Positions 6,497 through 13,258 of a stretch of DNA of 18,341 nucleotides are shown piece by piece. Position 1 is the first letter of the stretch. Each line of letters starts with the position of its first letter. Below the pieces are notes generated by a model. The model had not been told where the DNA came from and ran no database searches. It saw nothing but the letters and a program-made list of their open reading frames with translations. Both the position numbers and the translations under genes were made by a program. The stretch is taken from positions 1-18,341 of the forward strand of contig CAMOFS010000001.1 in assembly GCA_946613735.1 (NCBI GenBank), in the 5' to 3' direction. The stretch is from an uncultured Lachnospiraceae bacterium. Its GTDB lineage: Bacteria; Bacillota_A; Clostridia; Lachnospirales; Lachnospiraceae.

Positions 6497-6757
6497 TTAC
6501 TTATTATACATCTCCATTGCTGATTTGTCTCTCGCAAATAAGTCCCTGAACTCGTTTCTTCCAGGGACCCATGCTTTTTCATATATATGAGTAAAATGAT
6601 TTTTAACAGTCTGCTCCGATACTCCCAGCATATAGGCTATCCTTCTGTTTGTAAAGCCTGATAGCTTAAGGTATCCCAGCTCCAGCTCACGCCTTGTAAA
6701 ACCGAATTCTTGGGCAATCTCGAGATATTCTTCTTTTGTTATCTCAATCTTCGTCAT
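6497..6757 (-). CDS. stand-alone LuxR-type helix-turn-helix regulator (86 aa)
   Basis: Residues ~21-75 form a GerE/LuxR DNA-binding domain: FTRRELELGYLKLSGFTNRRIAYML, then GVSEQTVKNHFTHIYEKA, where SEQTVKNH is the recognition helix. It has no receiver or sensor domain, so it would bind DNA constitutively or be controlled by a partner. The start is the ATG at 6757 (a GTG at 6760 is adjacent). The reading frame overlaps the end of the MotA-like gene (stop at 6744), so translation is probably coupled. It may regulate this gene string, and the MotA-like membrane protein could be its partner; neither is shown by the sequence. Domain assignment is secure; target is unknown. Confidence 0.88.
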   Translation of the reverse strand: MTKIEITKEEYLEIAQEFGFTRRELELGYLKLSGFTNRRIAYMLGVSEQTVKNHFTHIYEKAWVPGRNEFRDLFARDKSAMEMYNK

Positions 6758-7229
6758 CACCCAGATCCATTTCTTCGTTCATCTTACGTTCTGCGTTCAG
6801 GCTAAGCGGCAGGAGTAAAAATTCAATGATAACGGCATAGAAGCCTGAAAGAAAGCAGATTGCCAGATTAGGGCCTATGGTGGACGGGTCATCCAGCCTT
6901 CCCAGCAGAATTACGCCGGAAATGATGATCGCAAAAAGGGCTCCGTATATTGTCAGTTTCTGTGCTGCCCGGACGGCTTCCGTGATGTTTTTTAACTCCA
7001 AAAGGCTGTATGGCTTGATGCCAACGGAAAAGGCTTTTATAAAATCCTTCCATTCTCCCATGATGACAAGCCCCGGGATCAATACCAAAGCTATAAGCAG
7101 GATCGACGGTAGATCAATAAACCAGGCGATCTGAGAGATCCCACTATTATCCATCAGGATATTAAACAAAAATATGCCTATGAACAGTATCAACTCTCCC
7201 ACTAAAACCAGTCTTATATTCTTTTTCAT
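6744..7229 (-). CDS. small MotA/TolQ/ExbB-like four-helix membrane protein (161 aa)
   Basis: ATG at 7229 (MKKNIRLV) has AAAGGAG 7 bases upstream; the ORF start at 7244 does not. Four hydrophobic helices are visible at about 6-25, 40-57, 92-110 and 121-143. The second starts with FIDLPSILLIALVLIPGLVI, as in MotA (FIDxPS...). The third and fourth are joined by LDDPSTIGPNLAICFLSGFYAVIIEFLLLPL, close to the MotA DDPSxIGP and LPL elements. The cytoplasmic loop between helices 2 and 3 is only ~35 residues, much shorter than in flagellar MotA, and no MotB partner is seen. It may be a reduced ion-channel relative. It ends in an acidic tail and overlaps the LuxR-type gene. No convincing promoter is seen in 7230-7308. 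Confidence 0.65.
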   Translation of the reverse strand: MKKNIRLVLVGELILFIGIFLFNILMDNSGISQIAWFIDLPSILLIALVLIPGLVIMGEWKDFIKAFSVGIKPYSLLELKNITEAVRAAQKLTIYGALFAIIISGVILLGRLDDPSTIGPNLAICFLSGFYAVIIEFLLLPLSLNAERKMNEEMDLGDDED

Positions 7230-7308
7230 ATCGGCTCCTTTCATATGTTGGATTAGTGCGTCTATACTGACTCTATCACAGACATATTAAAAATTATATA
7301 GTACCTTT

Positions 7309-8154
7309 TTATGCCTTACCACACGAGCCAAACAATGTGATCTTTTCCTTTACCACCTTTTTCATCTCATCTATTTCGTAAGGCATAAGCTCCATCATCG
7401 TTTTGGCACCGGCATTTAAGCCGTTTTCTATTCCTCTTTTGCCTGCCTTGTCGATATCCGTAAATATGTTGATCTTGCTTATACCAAGCTTTACTGCGGT
7501 TTCAAAGTCTGTTTCCGAGAGTCCCGATCCGCCGTGAAGGACCAGAGGGATCCCTGTCTTTTTAGAGATCACATCGATCCTTTCAAAATCTAGCTTAGGT
7601 GGAAATGCATAATCTCCATGGGCATTGCCTACAGCGATCGCCAGCGCATCCACACCGGTCCTTTGAACGTAGTCCAAAGCCATCTCGGGATCTGTATAAT
7701 AATCACTGGGGTTTTTAAGCTTGCCGCTTCCTTCATTGTCCCCCACATGTCCCAGCTCGCCTTCCACTGTCACATTCATGCCATGGCATATTCTTACCAT
7801 CTCCTCCACCTTTTTAAGGTTATCCTCATATCCCAAGGTAGAGCAGTCATACATGATCGATGTAAACCCAAGGCTTAGCGCTTCCATACATCTGTCAAAG
7901 GTAAGGCCGTGGTCATAATGCACCGCAACAGGAACACTGGCTTCCCTGGCCATGGGAATGAGATATTTTGCCACATGCTTAAGCTCCATCGCAGGAAGGA
8001 GCACCTCTGCGGTACCTACTATTACCGGCGCCTTAAGTTCCTCTGCTGTCTCTATGATAGCTCTTGCCATCTCCATATTCACAGCATTAAAAAAGCTAAC
8101 CCCGTAATGTCCATCCTTTGCCTTATTTAACATTTGATCCATGTTAACAAGCAT
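7309..8154 (-). CDS. class II fructose-bisphosphate/ketose-bisphosphate aldolase (281 aa)
   Basis: This enzyme family cleaves a ketose (bis)phosphate to dihydroxyacetone phosphate and an aldehyde, using zinc. Visible motifs: VAVHYDHG (77-83; D81 catalytic, H82 zinc), VEGELGHVGDNEGS (130-143), AVGNAHGDY (174-182; H179 zinc), LVLHGGSG (204-211; H208 zinc) and a KINIFTD phosphate/substrate segment (228-234). HYDHG replaces the commoner HLDHG. Length is usual for the family. ATG 8154 is chosen over the TTG at 8187 because GGAG and GAAGG lie just upstream. The kinase stop lies 17 bases before it, so the two are translationally linked. Pairing with a PfkB kinase suggests a kinase-aldolase route for a ketohexose (tagatose-, fructose- or deoxyketose-type); the exact sugar cannot be read from the sequence. 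Confidence 0.92.
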   Translation of the reverse strand: MLVNMDQMLNKAKDGHYGVSFFNAVNMEMARAIIETAEELKAPVIVGTAEVLLPAMELKHVAKYLIPMAREASVPVAVHYDHGLTFDRCMEALSLGFTSIMYDCSTLGYEDNLKKVEEMVRICHGMNVTVEGELGHVGDNEGSGKLKNPSDYYTDPEMALDYVQRTGVDALAIAVGNAHGDYAFPPKLDFERIDVISKKTGIPLVLHGGSGLSETDFETAVKLGISKINIFTDIDKAGKRGIENGLNAGAKTMMELMPYEIDEMKKVVKEKITLFGSCGKA

Positions 8155-8171
8155 ATCCTTCTTCTCCTTTT

Positions 8172-9290
8172 TTAATTTTTCTCCCAACCATCAGCTATCT
8201 TTTCTCTAAGCTCTGACAATGGCTTTAGCCCGGAAAGCGCATCGTACTCCGAAACACAGCATGCTCCAGTTGCCGCTGCAAGCCTGACACACTCTTCAAT
8301 CGGGCTTCCACCCAGCAGCGCAGTAAGAAAAGCTGCTATACTCGTGTCTCCGGCCCCGGTGGCCGACAAAACCCTGTCAGGCTTATATGAACCCTCAAAG
8401 CCCTCCTTGTCTGCCCATGTGGCATCATCCAGAACGAGCCTCGAAGAGATCTTTTTAATTTCATCCGATGATGCTGTCCTGTAATAAAGCCCCTTGGCCC
8501 CGCATTTTAGAAGCATGACCTTTGCCCCATATTTCATACAGGCATTCGCCAGCGGGCGTATATCCTTGTCCAGATCCAAAATCTCCGTTATATCCCTATC
8601 CCCGGCACGGACCTGCCAGTCACTATACCTTTTTTTATCGATCATAAAGCACAGTTCCTCAATACTGGGAACGAAAAAGTCCACAAATGGAATAACCTGC
8701 CCAAGGATTACATCCCAGTCTGCCTGTCCTGCTTCCGATTTCGGATCAACAGCCGCCAGATCAAGGGAGGTGGCGCACCCCGCATCTTTTGCCTTCTTAA
8801 AAAGCGTTACAAGCTCCCTGCCCGAGTTCTCGTACATCCGCTTCATAAGCGGCGGATATCCAAAATGAAAAAGTGCTGCCTCTTTGAGAGCATCCTCAGA
8901 AACATCCTCCGCACTGTAGGTATTATTTGTCCCGGGACAGTGAATAAACATCCTGTCTATACCCGGTATAGCCAGAACAACGGAATATGACGAAGACTCC
9001 TCTTCATCCCTTATCATATCTGCCCCGGCACCGTACCGTTCAAGAATGGCGCAGATCATGTCACCAAACTCATCCTTCCCGACTTTTCCCATGAGTCTTA
9101 CATCTGCACCAAGAAGCTTCATGCCAAGTCCGGTATTAGCCACGGCACCGCCTGTCGATACCGAGGCCGCACCCGCTTCAACAAGCTTGCCCGGCATAAG
9201 CACATCCGACACCCTGTTTTTTTCACCACACTTAAAAACCGGTGTGATGTCCAGACATATATGACCCGCTACAATAACCTTTTTATCCAT
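8172..9290 (-). CDS. PfkB-family carbohydrate kinase (372 aa)
   Basis: A cytoplasmic sugar kinase of the ribokinase/PfkB superfamily. The N-terminal VIVAGHICLDITP strand and the STGGAVANTGLGMKLLG motif (45-61, sugar binding) precede a KVGKDEFGD element. The C-terminal signature ATGAGDTSIAAFL (310-322) includes the catalytic base D315 and the anion hole. At 372 residues it is longer than the ~310 usual for the family, with an insert around 215-300. First gene of a kinase-aldolase operon behind the promoter at 9340-9368. The ribosome binding site is weak (GGGG about 11 bases from the ATG, in an A-rich leader). Likely phosphorylates the sugar whose product the downstream aldolase splits; substrate unknown. 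Confidence 0.9.
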   Translation of the reverse strand: MDKKVIVAGHICLDITPVFKCGEKNRVSDVLMPGKLVEAGAASVSTGGAVANTGLGMKLLGADVRLMGKVGKDEFGDMICAILERYGAGADMIRDEEESSSYSVVLAIPGIDRMFIHCPGTNNTYSAEDVSEDALKEAALFHFGYPPLMKRMYENSGRELVTLFKKAKDAGCATSLDLAAVDPKSEAGQADWDVILGQVIPFVDFFVPSIEELCFMIDKKRYSDWQVRAGDRDITEILDLDKDIRPLANACMKYGAKVMLLKCGAKGLYYRTASSDEIKKISSRLVLDDATWADKEGFEGSYKPDRVLSATGAGDTSIAAFLTALLGGSPIEECVRLAAATGACCVSEYDALSGLKPLSELREKIADGWEKN

Positions 9291-9339
9291 TTTTAATAAA
9301 ACCCCGGCTTATTGCCCAAAACCTGTCCTCTTCGAATTA

Positions 9340-9368
9340 ATTATACCAACCGTATGCCTTGCTCGCAA
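9340..9368 (-). promoter_or_regulatory. promoter of the kinase-aldolase operon (extended -10)
   Basis: On the minus strand TTGCGA (9368-9363) and a perfect TATAAT (9345-9340) are 17 bases apart, with TG placed for an extended -10 (TGGTATAAT). Predicted start near 9333, 43 bases before the ATG. It lies directly after the feo terminator, so the operon is transcribed independently. Confidence 0.75.
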
Positions 9369-9371
9369 TGG

Positions 9372-9413
9372 AAAAAGAACCCTGCGCAGTTCCGAATGGT
9401 ACACGCAGGGCTC
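9372..9413 (-). terminator. intrinsic terminator of the feo operon
   Basis: On the minus strand GAGCCCTGCG (9413-9404) pairs with CGCAGGGTTC (9386-9377) across a 17-base loop, with one G-T wobble, followed by TTTTT (9376-9372). It is about 30 bases after the last feo gene. Confidence 0.85.
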
Positions 9414-9442
9414 TCCTTTAATACATCATATAAAGCTTTTTA

Positions 9443-9607
9443 TCATGCGGTTTTATCACAAATATCCTTTTTGTGGCACTGCCCGGCCATCGGACAGCCT
9501 ATGCAGCGAGTGCCCTTTTTCTTCTCTTTGTAAATATAAACACAAGCCGCGGATATTATTACCAGCAATATTATTCCTGTTATAAGGTTTGCCATCAATG
9601 CATTCAT
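9443..9607 (-). CDS. FeoB-associated Cys-rich membrane protein (54 aa)
   Basis: A short gene with GGAG about 8 bases before its ATG at 9607. The product starts with one hydrophobic helix (NLITGIILLVIISAACVYIY, about residues 7-26), then a basic KEKKKG stretch. It ends with a Cys-rich tail holding C35, C38, C44 and C50 (CIGCPMAGQC, then KKDIC). This is the layout of the FeoB-associated Cys-rich membrane protein family, found next to feoB in Firmicutes. The cysteines may bind iron or assist its release into the cytoplasm; the exact role is unproven. It begins 26 bases after the feoB stop and is the last gene before the terminator. It probably replaces a Cys-rich C-terminal domain or FeoC. Confidence 0.92.
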   Translation of the reverse strand: MNALMANLITGIILLVIISAACVYIYKEKKKGTRCIGCPMAGQCHKKDICDKTA

Positions 9608-9633
9608 GATAAAACTCCGTATAGAAAAATGTG

Positions 9634-11625
9634 TTAACTCAGTTTGTACTCAAGCTCCATTGCTTTCTGATTGCGGTTAATGATGGTGATCACCACTACT
9701 GCGAAGCAGATGATCGCTATAAGCCCACCAACAAAGCCTGCACCAAAGGCTCCTGTTGTAATGAGAGTACCTACCTGATATACCAAATAACCTACTGTAA
9801 AGCCTGTGGCCAGCTGGAGGCATATGGCTCCCCACAGCCATTTTGCAGACTTCATCTCAGAGTTCATAGCTCCGAGCGCTGCAAAGCAGGGAGGTGTATA
9901 AAGGTTGAACATCAGATATGCAAGTGCTGCCACCTTTGTGATACCCATGGCTACAGCAACGGGGCTTCCCTCACCTACAAGCTCAAGCTCTTCTGTATCT
10001 ATAAGATTGGTAAGGGCATAAACCGTAGCGATGGTACCAACAACGTTTTCCTTTGCAATAAATCCTGTGATAGCGGCTGCTGCAAGCTGCCAGGCGGCCA
10101 CGCCCACAACGGGTACTAAAAGCACTGCGAAAGGATGTGCTATGCCTGCAAGGATGGATGCGCTTTCCATGCCCTCTTCAACGGGCTGTAAGCTCCAGTC
10201 AAAGGATGACATGATCTGTACTACCGTATTACATACTAAGATAACAGTTCCAGCTTTTACGATATAGGCCTTACCACGCTCAAGCATGGAGCCTAATGCG
10301 AACTTAAAGCTGGGAGCCTTGTACTCGGGAAGCTCAATGATAAAGAATGACTTCCTGTACTTCATGCCTGTTATAGCCTTTACCAGCAATGCTCCCAAAA
10401 GAATAAGAACGATACCAACAACATAGCATATAAACCCTACCCATTTTGACTCAGGGAAGAATGCCCCTGCAAAAAGCGCGATTACAGGAAGCTTGGCGCC
10501 ACAGGGCATAAAGGTCGTAAGCATGGCCGTAGCTCTGCGTTCACGCTCATTCCTGATGGTACGGCAGGCCATAATGGCGGGAATACCGCACCCGGTACCG
10601 ATGATCATGGGGATCACGGACTTTCCGGAAAGACCCACCCTTTTAAATATGGGATCCAAAACCACAGTTGCCCTGGACATATATCCACAGTCCTCAAGCA
10701 AAGCTATCAGGAAATACATTACCATAACCAGAGGTAAAAATCCAACAACAGCACCCACGCCGCCGATAATACCGTCTATAAGCAGCGCATAGAGGAAAGG
10801 ATTGGCGTCTCCAAGCTGTTCTCCGGCCCACTCCTGGAAGGTCTCGATCCAGCCTACTAGGATGTCTGCCAGCCATGTACCTAACGTGGTCTGGGAGATG
10901 TAGAATACCACCCACATAATAGCTGCAAAGATTATTATACCCAGTACCGGATGCGTAACGATCTTATCTATCTTATCTCCGGTATTGACCTCCTTTGTCA
11001 GGGTCTTTCTTACCTCAACATCCTTTACAATGTCATTAACGAAATCAAAGCGCTTTCTGTCGGCCGTCTCAACCGCCTCTTTACTGGTAAGATCAATGTT
11101 GCCTTGCAAATAGGGAGCCTTTTGTCCTTTTCCCTCAAGAGCAGCCGCAGCTTTTACCACGTCCTTGATACCCTGCTGGCTTATGGATACCGTATCTACG
11201 ACAGGGCAGCCCAGCTTCTCGGAAAGAAGCTTATCGTCGATCGTGTTGCCCTTTTTGTCCTTGATATCGCTCTTGTTAAGCGCCACTACTACCGGAATGT
11301 CGAGATCCAAAAGCTGTGTCGTAAAAAACAGGCTCCTGCTTAGGTTTGTGGCATCTACAATGTTTATGATCGCATCCGGATGCTCGTTCTTTACATATCC
11401 GCTGGTGATGCTCTCCTCAGATGTAAATGGCGACATGGAGTATGCTCCCGGAAGATCTACGGCGATCAGCTCCTTCCCCGTGTCATTGAACTCATTCTTG
11501 ATGGGGCTTTCCTTTCTGTCCACCGTAACGCCGGCCCAGTTACCGATCTTTTCATTTCTCCCGGTCAGCGCGTTATACATTGTCGTTTTTCCGCTGTTGG
11601 GATTACCTGCAAGTGCGATTCTCAT
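9634..11625 (-). CDS. feoB: ferrous iron transport protein B
   Basis: Inner-membrane Fe2+ transporter with an N-terminal G-protein domain. G1 GNPNSGKTT (7-15), G3 DLPG (57-60) and G4 NKSD (117-120) are clear. A helical GDI-like segment follows to about residue 210. The membrane part carries two Gate repeats: GVGAVVGFLPLVMVMYFLIALLEDCGYMSR with GTGCGIPAIMACRTIRNERERR and MPCGAKLPV in the first half, and a second set with ITGFIAKENVVGT and FNLYTPPCFAALGA. The Cys residues in GCGIPA and MPCGAK are typical of FeoB's translocation path. At 663 residues it is within the normal range. The ATG at 11625 has AGGAGGAG just upstream. The gene follows feoA by 27 bases and precedes the Cys-rich peptide. 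Iron control is expected from the two palindromes upstream of feoA. Confidence 0.97.
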   Translation of the reverse strand: MRIALAGNPNSGKTTMYNALTGRNEKIGNWAGVTVDRKESPIKNEFNDTGKELIAVDLPGAYSMSPFTSEESITSGYVKNEHPDAIINIVDATNLSRSLFFTTQLLDLDIPVVVALNKSDIKDKKGNTIDDKLLSEKLGCPVVDTVSISQQGIKDVVKAAAALEGKGQKAPYLQGNIDLTSKEAVETADRKRFDFVNDIVKDVEVRKTLTKEVNTGDKIDKIVTHPVLGIIIFAAIMWVVFYISQTTLGTWLADILVGWIETFQEWAGEQLGDANPFLYALLIDGIIGGVGAVVGFLPLVMVMYFLIALLEDCGYMSRATVVLDPIFKRVGLSGKSVIPMIIGTGCGIPAIMACRTIRNERERRATAMLTTFMPCGAKLPVIALFAGAFFPESKWVGFICYVVGIVLILLGALLVKAITGMKYRKSFFIIELPEYKAPSFKFALGSMLERGKAYIVKAGTVILVCNTVVQIMSSFDWSLQPVEEGMESASILAGIAHPFAVLLVPVVGVAAWQLAAAAITGFIAKENVVGTIATVYALTNLIDTEELELVGEGSPVAVAMGITKVAALAYLMFNLYTPPCFAALGAMNSEMKSAKWLWGAICLQLATGFTVGYLVYQVGTLITTGAFGAGFVGGLIAIICFAVVVITIINRNQKAMELEYKLS

Positions 11626-11652
11626 GATTCTCCTCCTACATGTGCAATAAAA

Positions 11653-11865
11653 TTATATCCTAATAGTCGATGCTAACTCAGGATCGATGTTATATCTGGC
11701 ATCCTTTATGGACACCACAAGGTTTTTTCTCTTGTCCACAACAGTGATCTTCTCCCCGCTGTAACATCCGAGAGAAAAGAGAAAACTCTTCATTTCCTCG
11801 TCTCCGCCGGTATCTACATCTGCGATCACGTATTCCTTTCCAAGTTCTGCTTCGTTAAGATCCAT
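11653..11865 (-). CDS. feoA: ferrous iron transport protein A
   Basis: A 70-residue SH3-like protein with the FeoA pattern: LNEAELGKEYVIADV, a central FLFSLGCYSGEKITVVDK (helix then beta turn, LGxxxG-type) and a C-terminal SIKDARYNIDPELASTIRI strand. FeoA is a small cytoplasmic partner of FeoB needed for full ferrous iron uptake. GGAAGGA lies 8 bases before the ATG. First gene of the feoA-feoB-Cys-rich operon, driven by the consensus promoter at 11931-11959 that overlaps two DtxR-like boxes. Confidence 0.93.
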   Translation of the reverse strand: MDLNEAELGKEYVIADVDTGGDEEMKSFLFSLGCYSGEKITVVDKRKNLVVSIKDARYNIDPELASTIRI

Positions 11866-11906
11866 ACTTTTTGTCCTTCCCGGCTTTTGCCTTCTTTTGT
11901 CATTTT

Positions 11907-11924
11907 GGTTAGCTCTATCTAACC
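11907..11924. promoter_or_regulatory. DtxR-like operator 1 (GGTTAG N6 CTAACC)
   Basis: GGTTAG (11907-11912) and CTAACC (11919-11924) are perfect 6-base arms with a 6-base spacer. The shape and sequence resemble DtxR/IdeR iron boxes (TTAGG/CCTAA-type arms). It covers the predicted feoA transcription start (near 11924), so binding would block transcription. Confidence 0.8.
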
Positions 11925-11930
11925 ACGACC

Positions 11931-11959
11931 ATTATAGTTAGGTCGTACTAACTTGTCAA
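11931..11959 (-). promoter_or_regulatory. consensus feoA promoter
   Basis: On the minus strand TTGACA (11959-11954) and TATAAT (11936-11931) are exactly 17 bases apart, both matching consensus. The spacer is filled by operator 2. A promoter this strong, paired with overlapping operators, implies tight repression when iron is plentiful. Confidence 0.9.
11936..11953. promoter_or_regulatory. DtxR-like operator 2 (AGTTAG N6 CTAACT)
   Basis: AGTTAG (11936-11941) and CTAACT (11948-11953) are perfect 6-base arms with a 6-base spacer. It sits between the -35 and -10 of the feoA promoter. Its centre is 29 bases from operator 1. It shares the GTTAG/CTAAC core with operator 1. Confidence 0.82.
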
Positions 11960-12029
11960 GTTTTTTTATTTGAATTTTCTCTTGGAATGTGGTAAGTTTA
12001 TGCTAATGTATCCAAAGGGAGGATTTATT

Positions 12030-12404
12030 ATGGCTTTACAAGAATCAGGAGAAATGTATCTTGAGACAATATATGTTCTGTCACAGAAGACCAGTGAAGT
12101 GCGGGCCATAGACGTCGGAAAAGAGCTGGGCTACTCAAAGCCCTCGGTCAGCCGCGCCGTAGGACTGTTAAAGAGTGAGGGACTTATAAAGGTAGACGAC
12201 AAAAAGAACCTTACGCTAACTGAGGCCGGAAGGATCCTGGCCAGCCGCATATATGAGCGGCATACGGTTCTTTCTAAGATGTTCATTAATCTTGGCGTAG
12301 ACGAAGAGACCGCCACTGAGGACGCATGCCGCATCGAGCATTACATCAGTGACAAGTCTTTTAATGCGATAAAAAGATACATGGAAGACTGTGGTTCAAA
12401 CTGA
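12030..12404 (+). CDS. DtxR/MntR-family metal-dependent repressor, iron-type (124 aa)
   Basis: The ATG at 12030 is chosen because GGGAGG lies 8 bases upstream and the product then starts exactly like the family (MALQESGEMYLETIY). Residues 1-65 are a winged helix-turn-helix (AIDVGKELGYSKPSVSRAVGLLKSEGLI); residues 66-124 are the dimerisation and metal-binding domain. Metal ligands align with DtxR rather than MntR: M9 (as DtxR Met10), C100, E103 and H104 (as DtxR Cys102, Glu105, His106), plus H78. MntR has Asp at the Met position. This supports Fe2+ sensing. The C-terminal SH3 domain of classical DtxR is absent; length is like MntR. It is divergent from feoA, with two palindromes between them, so it likely represses feoAB and perhaps itself. 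The metal assignment is inferred from ligand type. Confidence 0.92.
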   Translation: MALQESGEMYLETIYVLSQKTSEVRAIDVGKELGYSKPSVSRAVGLLKSEGLIKVDDKKNLTLTEAGRILASRIYERHTVLSKMFINLGVDEETATEDACRIEHYISDKSFNAIKRYMEDCGSN

Positions 12405-12419
12405 CTGGAAAATACCAGC

Positions 12420-12542
12420 TTATCCCTGACACATTTTTATGGTCAGGACATTCAGTCCGAGAAGGTTTTGATAATCCACCTTATCCGCCAGTCCATATCC
12501 CAGGCGAATGCCTATGTTGGTACAGGGATCCTTGCTTCCCAT
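12420..12542 (-). CDS. possible small protein downstream of the response regulator (40 aa)
   Basis: The ATG at 12542 is preceded by GGGAG at 6 bases, and it begins 9 bases after the response regulator's stop codon. The 40 codons (starting MGSKDPCTNIGIRLGYGLADK) end at TAA 12420-12422, 15 bases from the convergent dtxR-like gene. No family recognised. It could be a genuine coupled small protein or the start of a gene truncated at its 3' end. A CCTGAC/GTCAGG hairpin (12425-12447, loop of 11) lies within it and could act as a weak terminator for either strand. Confidence 0.4.
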   Translation of the reverse strand: MGSKDPCTNIGIRLGYGLADKVDYQNLLGLNVLTIKMCQG

Positions 12543-12551
12543 GTCGTCTCC

Positions 12552-13112
12552 CTACTTGAATCTGCGTGTGGCAAAGATTATCTCTGCTATCGTACCCAAA
12601 AGCTTTCCTTTTGAAACAGGTTTTAGAAGATAGCCATAAGGCTCGAGCGAAAGCGCAGTTTTGATCTGGTCCTTGTCATTTACGCCTGACAAAGACAGTA
12701 CCGGTATGGAAGCAGTCATAGGATTGTCCTTGAGACGTCTCATTACCTCTGCCCCATCCATCTTAGGCATCTGATAGTCAAGAAGAATAAGATGCGGCGT
12801 ACAGCGCTTCAGCTGTTTGAAGGCCTTTTCTCCCGAATTGGCCAAAACCACATTATAATCAGCCTCCAATATACCTTTTATGGATCTGAGCATCGAGGCA
12901 TTATCATCTACGACAAGGATAGTGGCCTTGCTTTTGTCAATATTGATTTCTTCTATCTCAGAAATGTCCGGTGCCACGACATTGTCTGCCGGTGCATTAT
13001 AATAGACAGGAACCATGGGGATTGCTGCACTTGTGTCTTTGATGATGGATTCCGTTTCCTTTAAAAGCGCATCCAACTCAGTTGCGTTTGGCATAGTGAT
13101 TCTTTCCGCCAT
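12552..13112 (-). CDS. response regulator with a single receiver domain and N-terminal extension (186 aa)
   Basis: Residues ~63-182 form a CheY-like receiver: acidic pair D69/D70 in ILVVDDNASM, phosphoacceptor D112 in LILLDYQMPKMDG, switch Ser in VLSLSG (S142) and K164 in LLKPVSK. No output domain follows. The first ~60 residues are an acidic, partly helical extension (residues ~8-28 amphipathic) that may mediate interaction with a partner. GGGAG precedes the ATG at 13112. The gene has its own promoter (13149-13177) right after the phosphofructokinase terminator. No kinase gene is nearby, so it is an orphan in this window. It may act by protein-protein contact. Confidence 0.9.
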   Translation of the reverse strand: MAERITMPNATELDALLKETESIIKDTSAAIPMVPVYYNAPADNVVAPDISEIEEINIDKSKATILVVDDNASMLRSIKGILEADYNVVLANSGEKAFKQLKRCTPHLILLDYQMPKMDGAEVMRRLKDNPMTASIPVLSLSGVNDKDQIKTALSLEPYGYLLKPVSKGKLLGTIAEIIFATRRFK

Positions 13113-13148
13113 TCTTTTCTCCCTTGCAGAAAAATATTCATATAAAAG

Positions 13149-13177
13149 ATTATAGCATTATCACTGCTTTTTTCCAA
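13149..13177 (-). promoter_or_regulatory. promoter of the response regulator gene
   Basis: On the minus strand TTGGAA (13177-13172) and TATAAT (13154-13149) are 17 bases apart, with TG placed for an extended -10 (TGCTATAAT). Predicted start is near 13142, about 30 bases before the ATG at 13112. It abuts the upstream gene's terminator. Confidence 0.7.
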
Positions 13178-13207
13178 TAAAAAGAGGCCGTATACACGAC
13201 CTCTTTT
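13178..13207 (-). terminator. intrinsic terminator after the phosphofructokinase gene (possibly bidirectional)
   Basis: On the minus strand AGAGG-T-CGT (13204-13196) pairs with ACG-G-CCTCT (13191-13183) across a 4-base loop with one G-T wobble, followed by a T-rich tract (TTTTTATT). The plus strand also has a short T-run (13204-13207) but a mismatch in the stem, so the minus direction is favoured. Confidence 0.78.
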
Positions 13208-13258
13208 GTGCGTTATAAACTGCCACTCAGGCAGATTTGTAATAATGTAATAACATTC

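Noticed and set aside
9312..9533. 73-codon plus-strand ORF between the kinase and feoB
   Set aside because: It overlaps the feo terminator and the 54-residue FeoB-associated gene on the opposite strand, and has no ribosome site or family pattern.
9631..10119. 162-codon Cys-rich plus-strand ORF
   Set aside because: It is the antisense of the feoB C-terminal membrane region; its Cys content is a by-product of Ala/Thr codons on the other strand.
11954..12029. A promoter for the DtxR-like gene on the plus strand
   Set aside because: TTGTCA (11954-11959) has no -10 at a usable distance, and other pairs in the operator region are poor; I could not support one.
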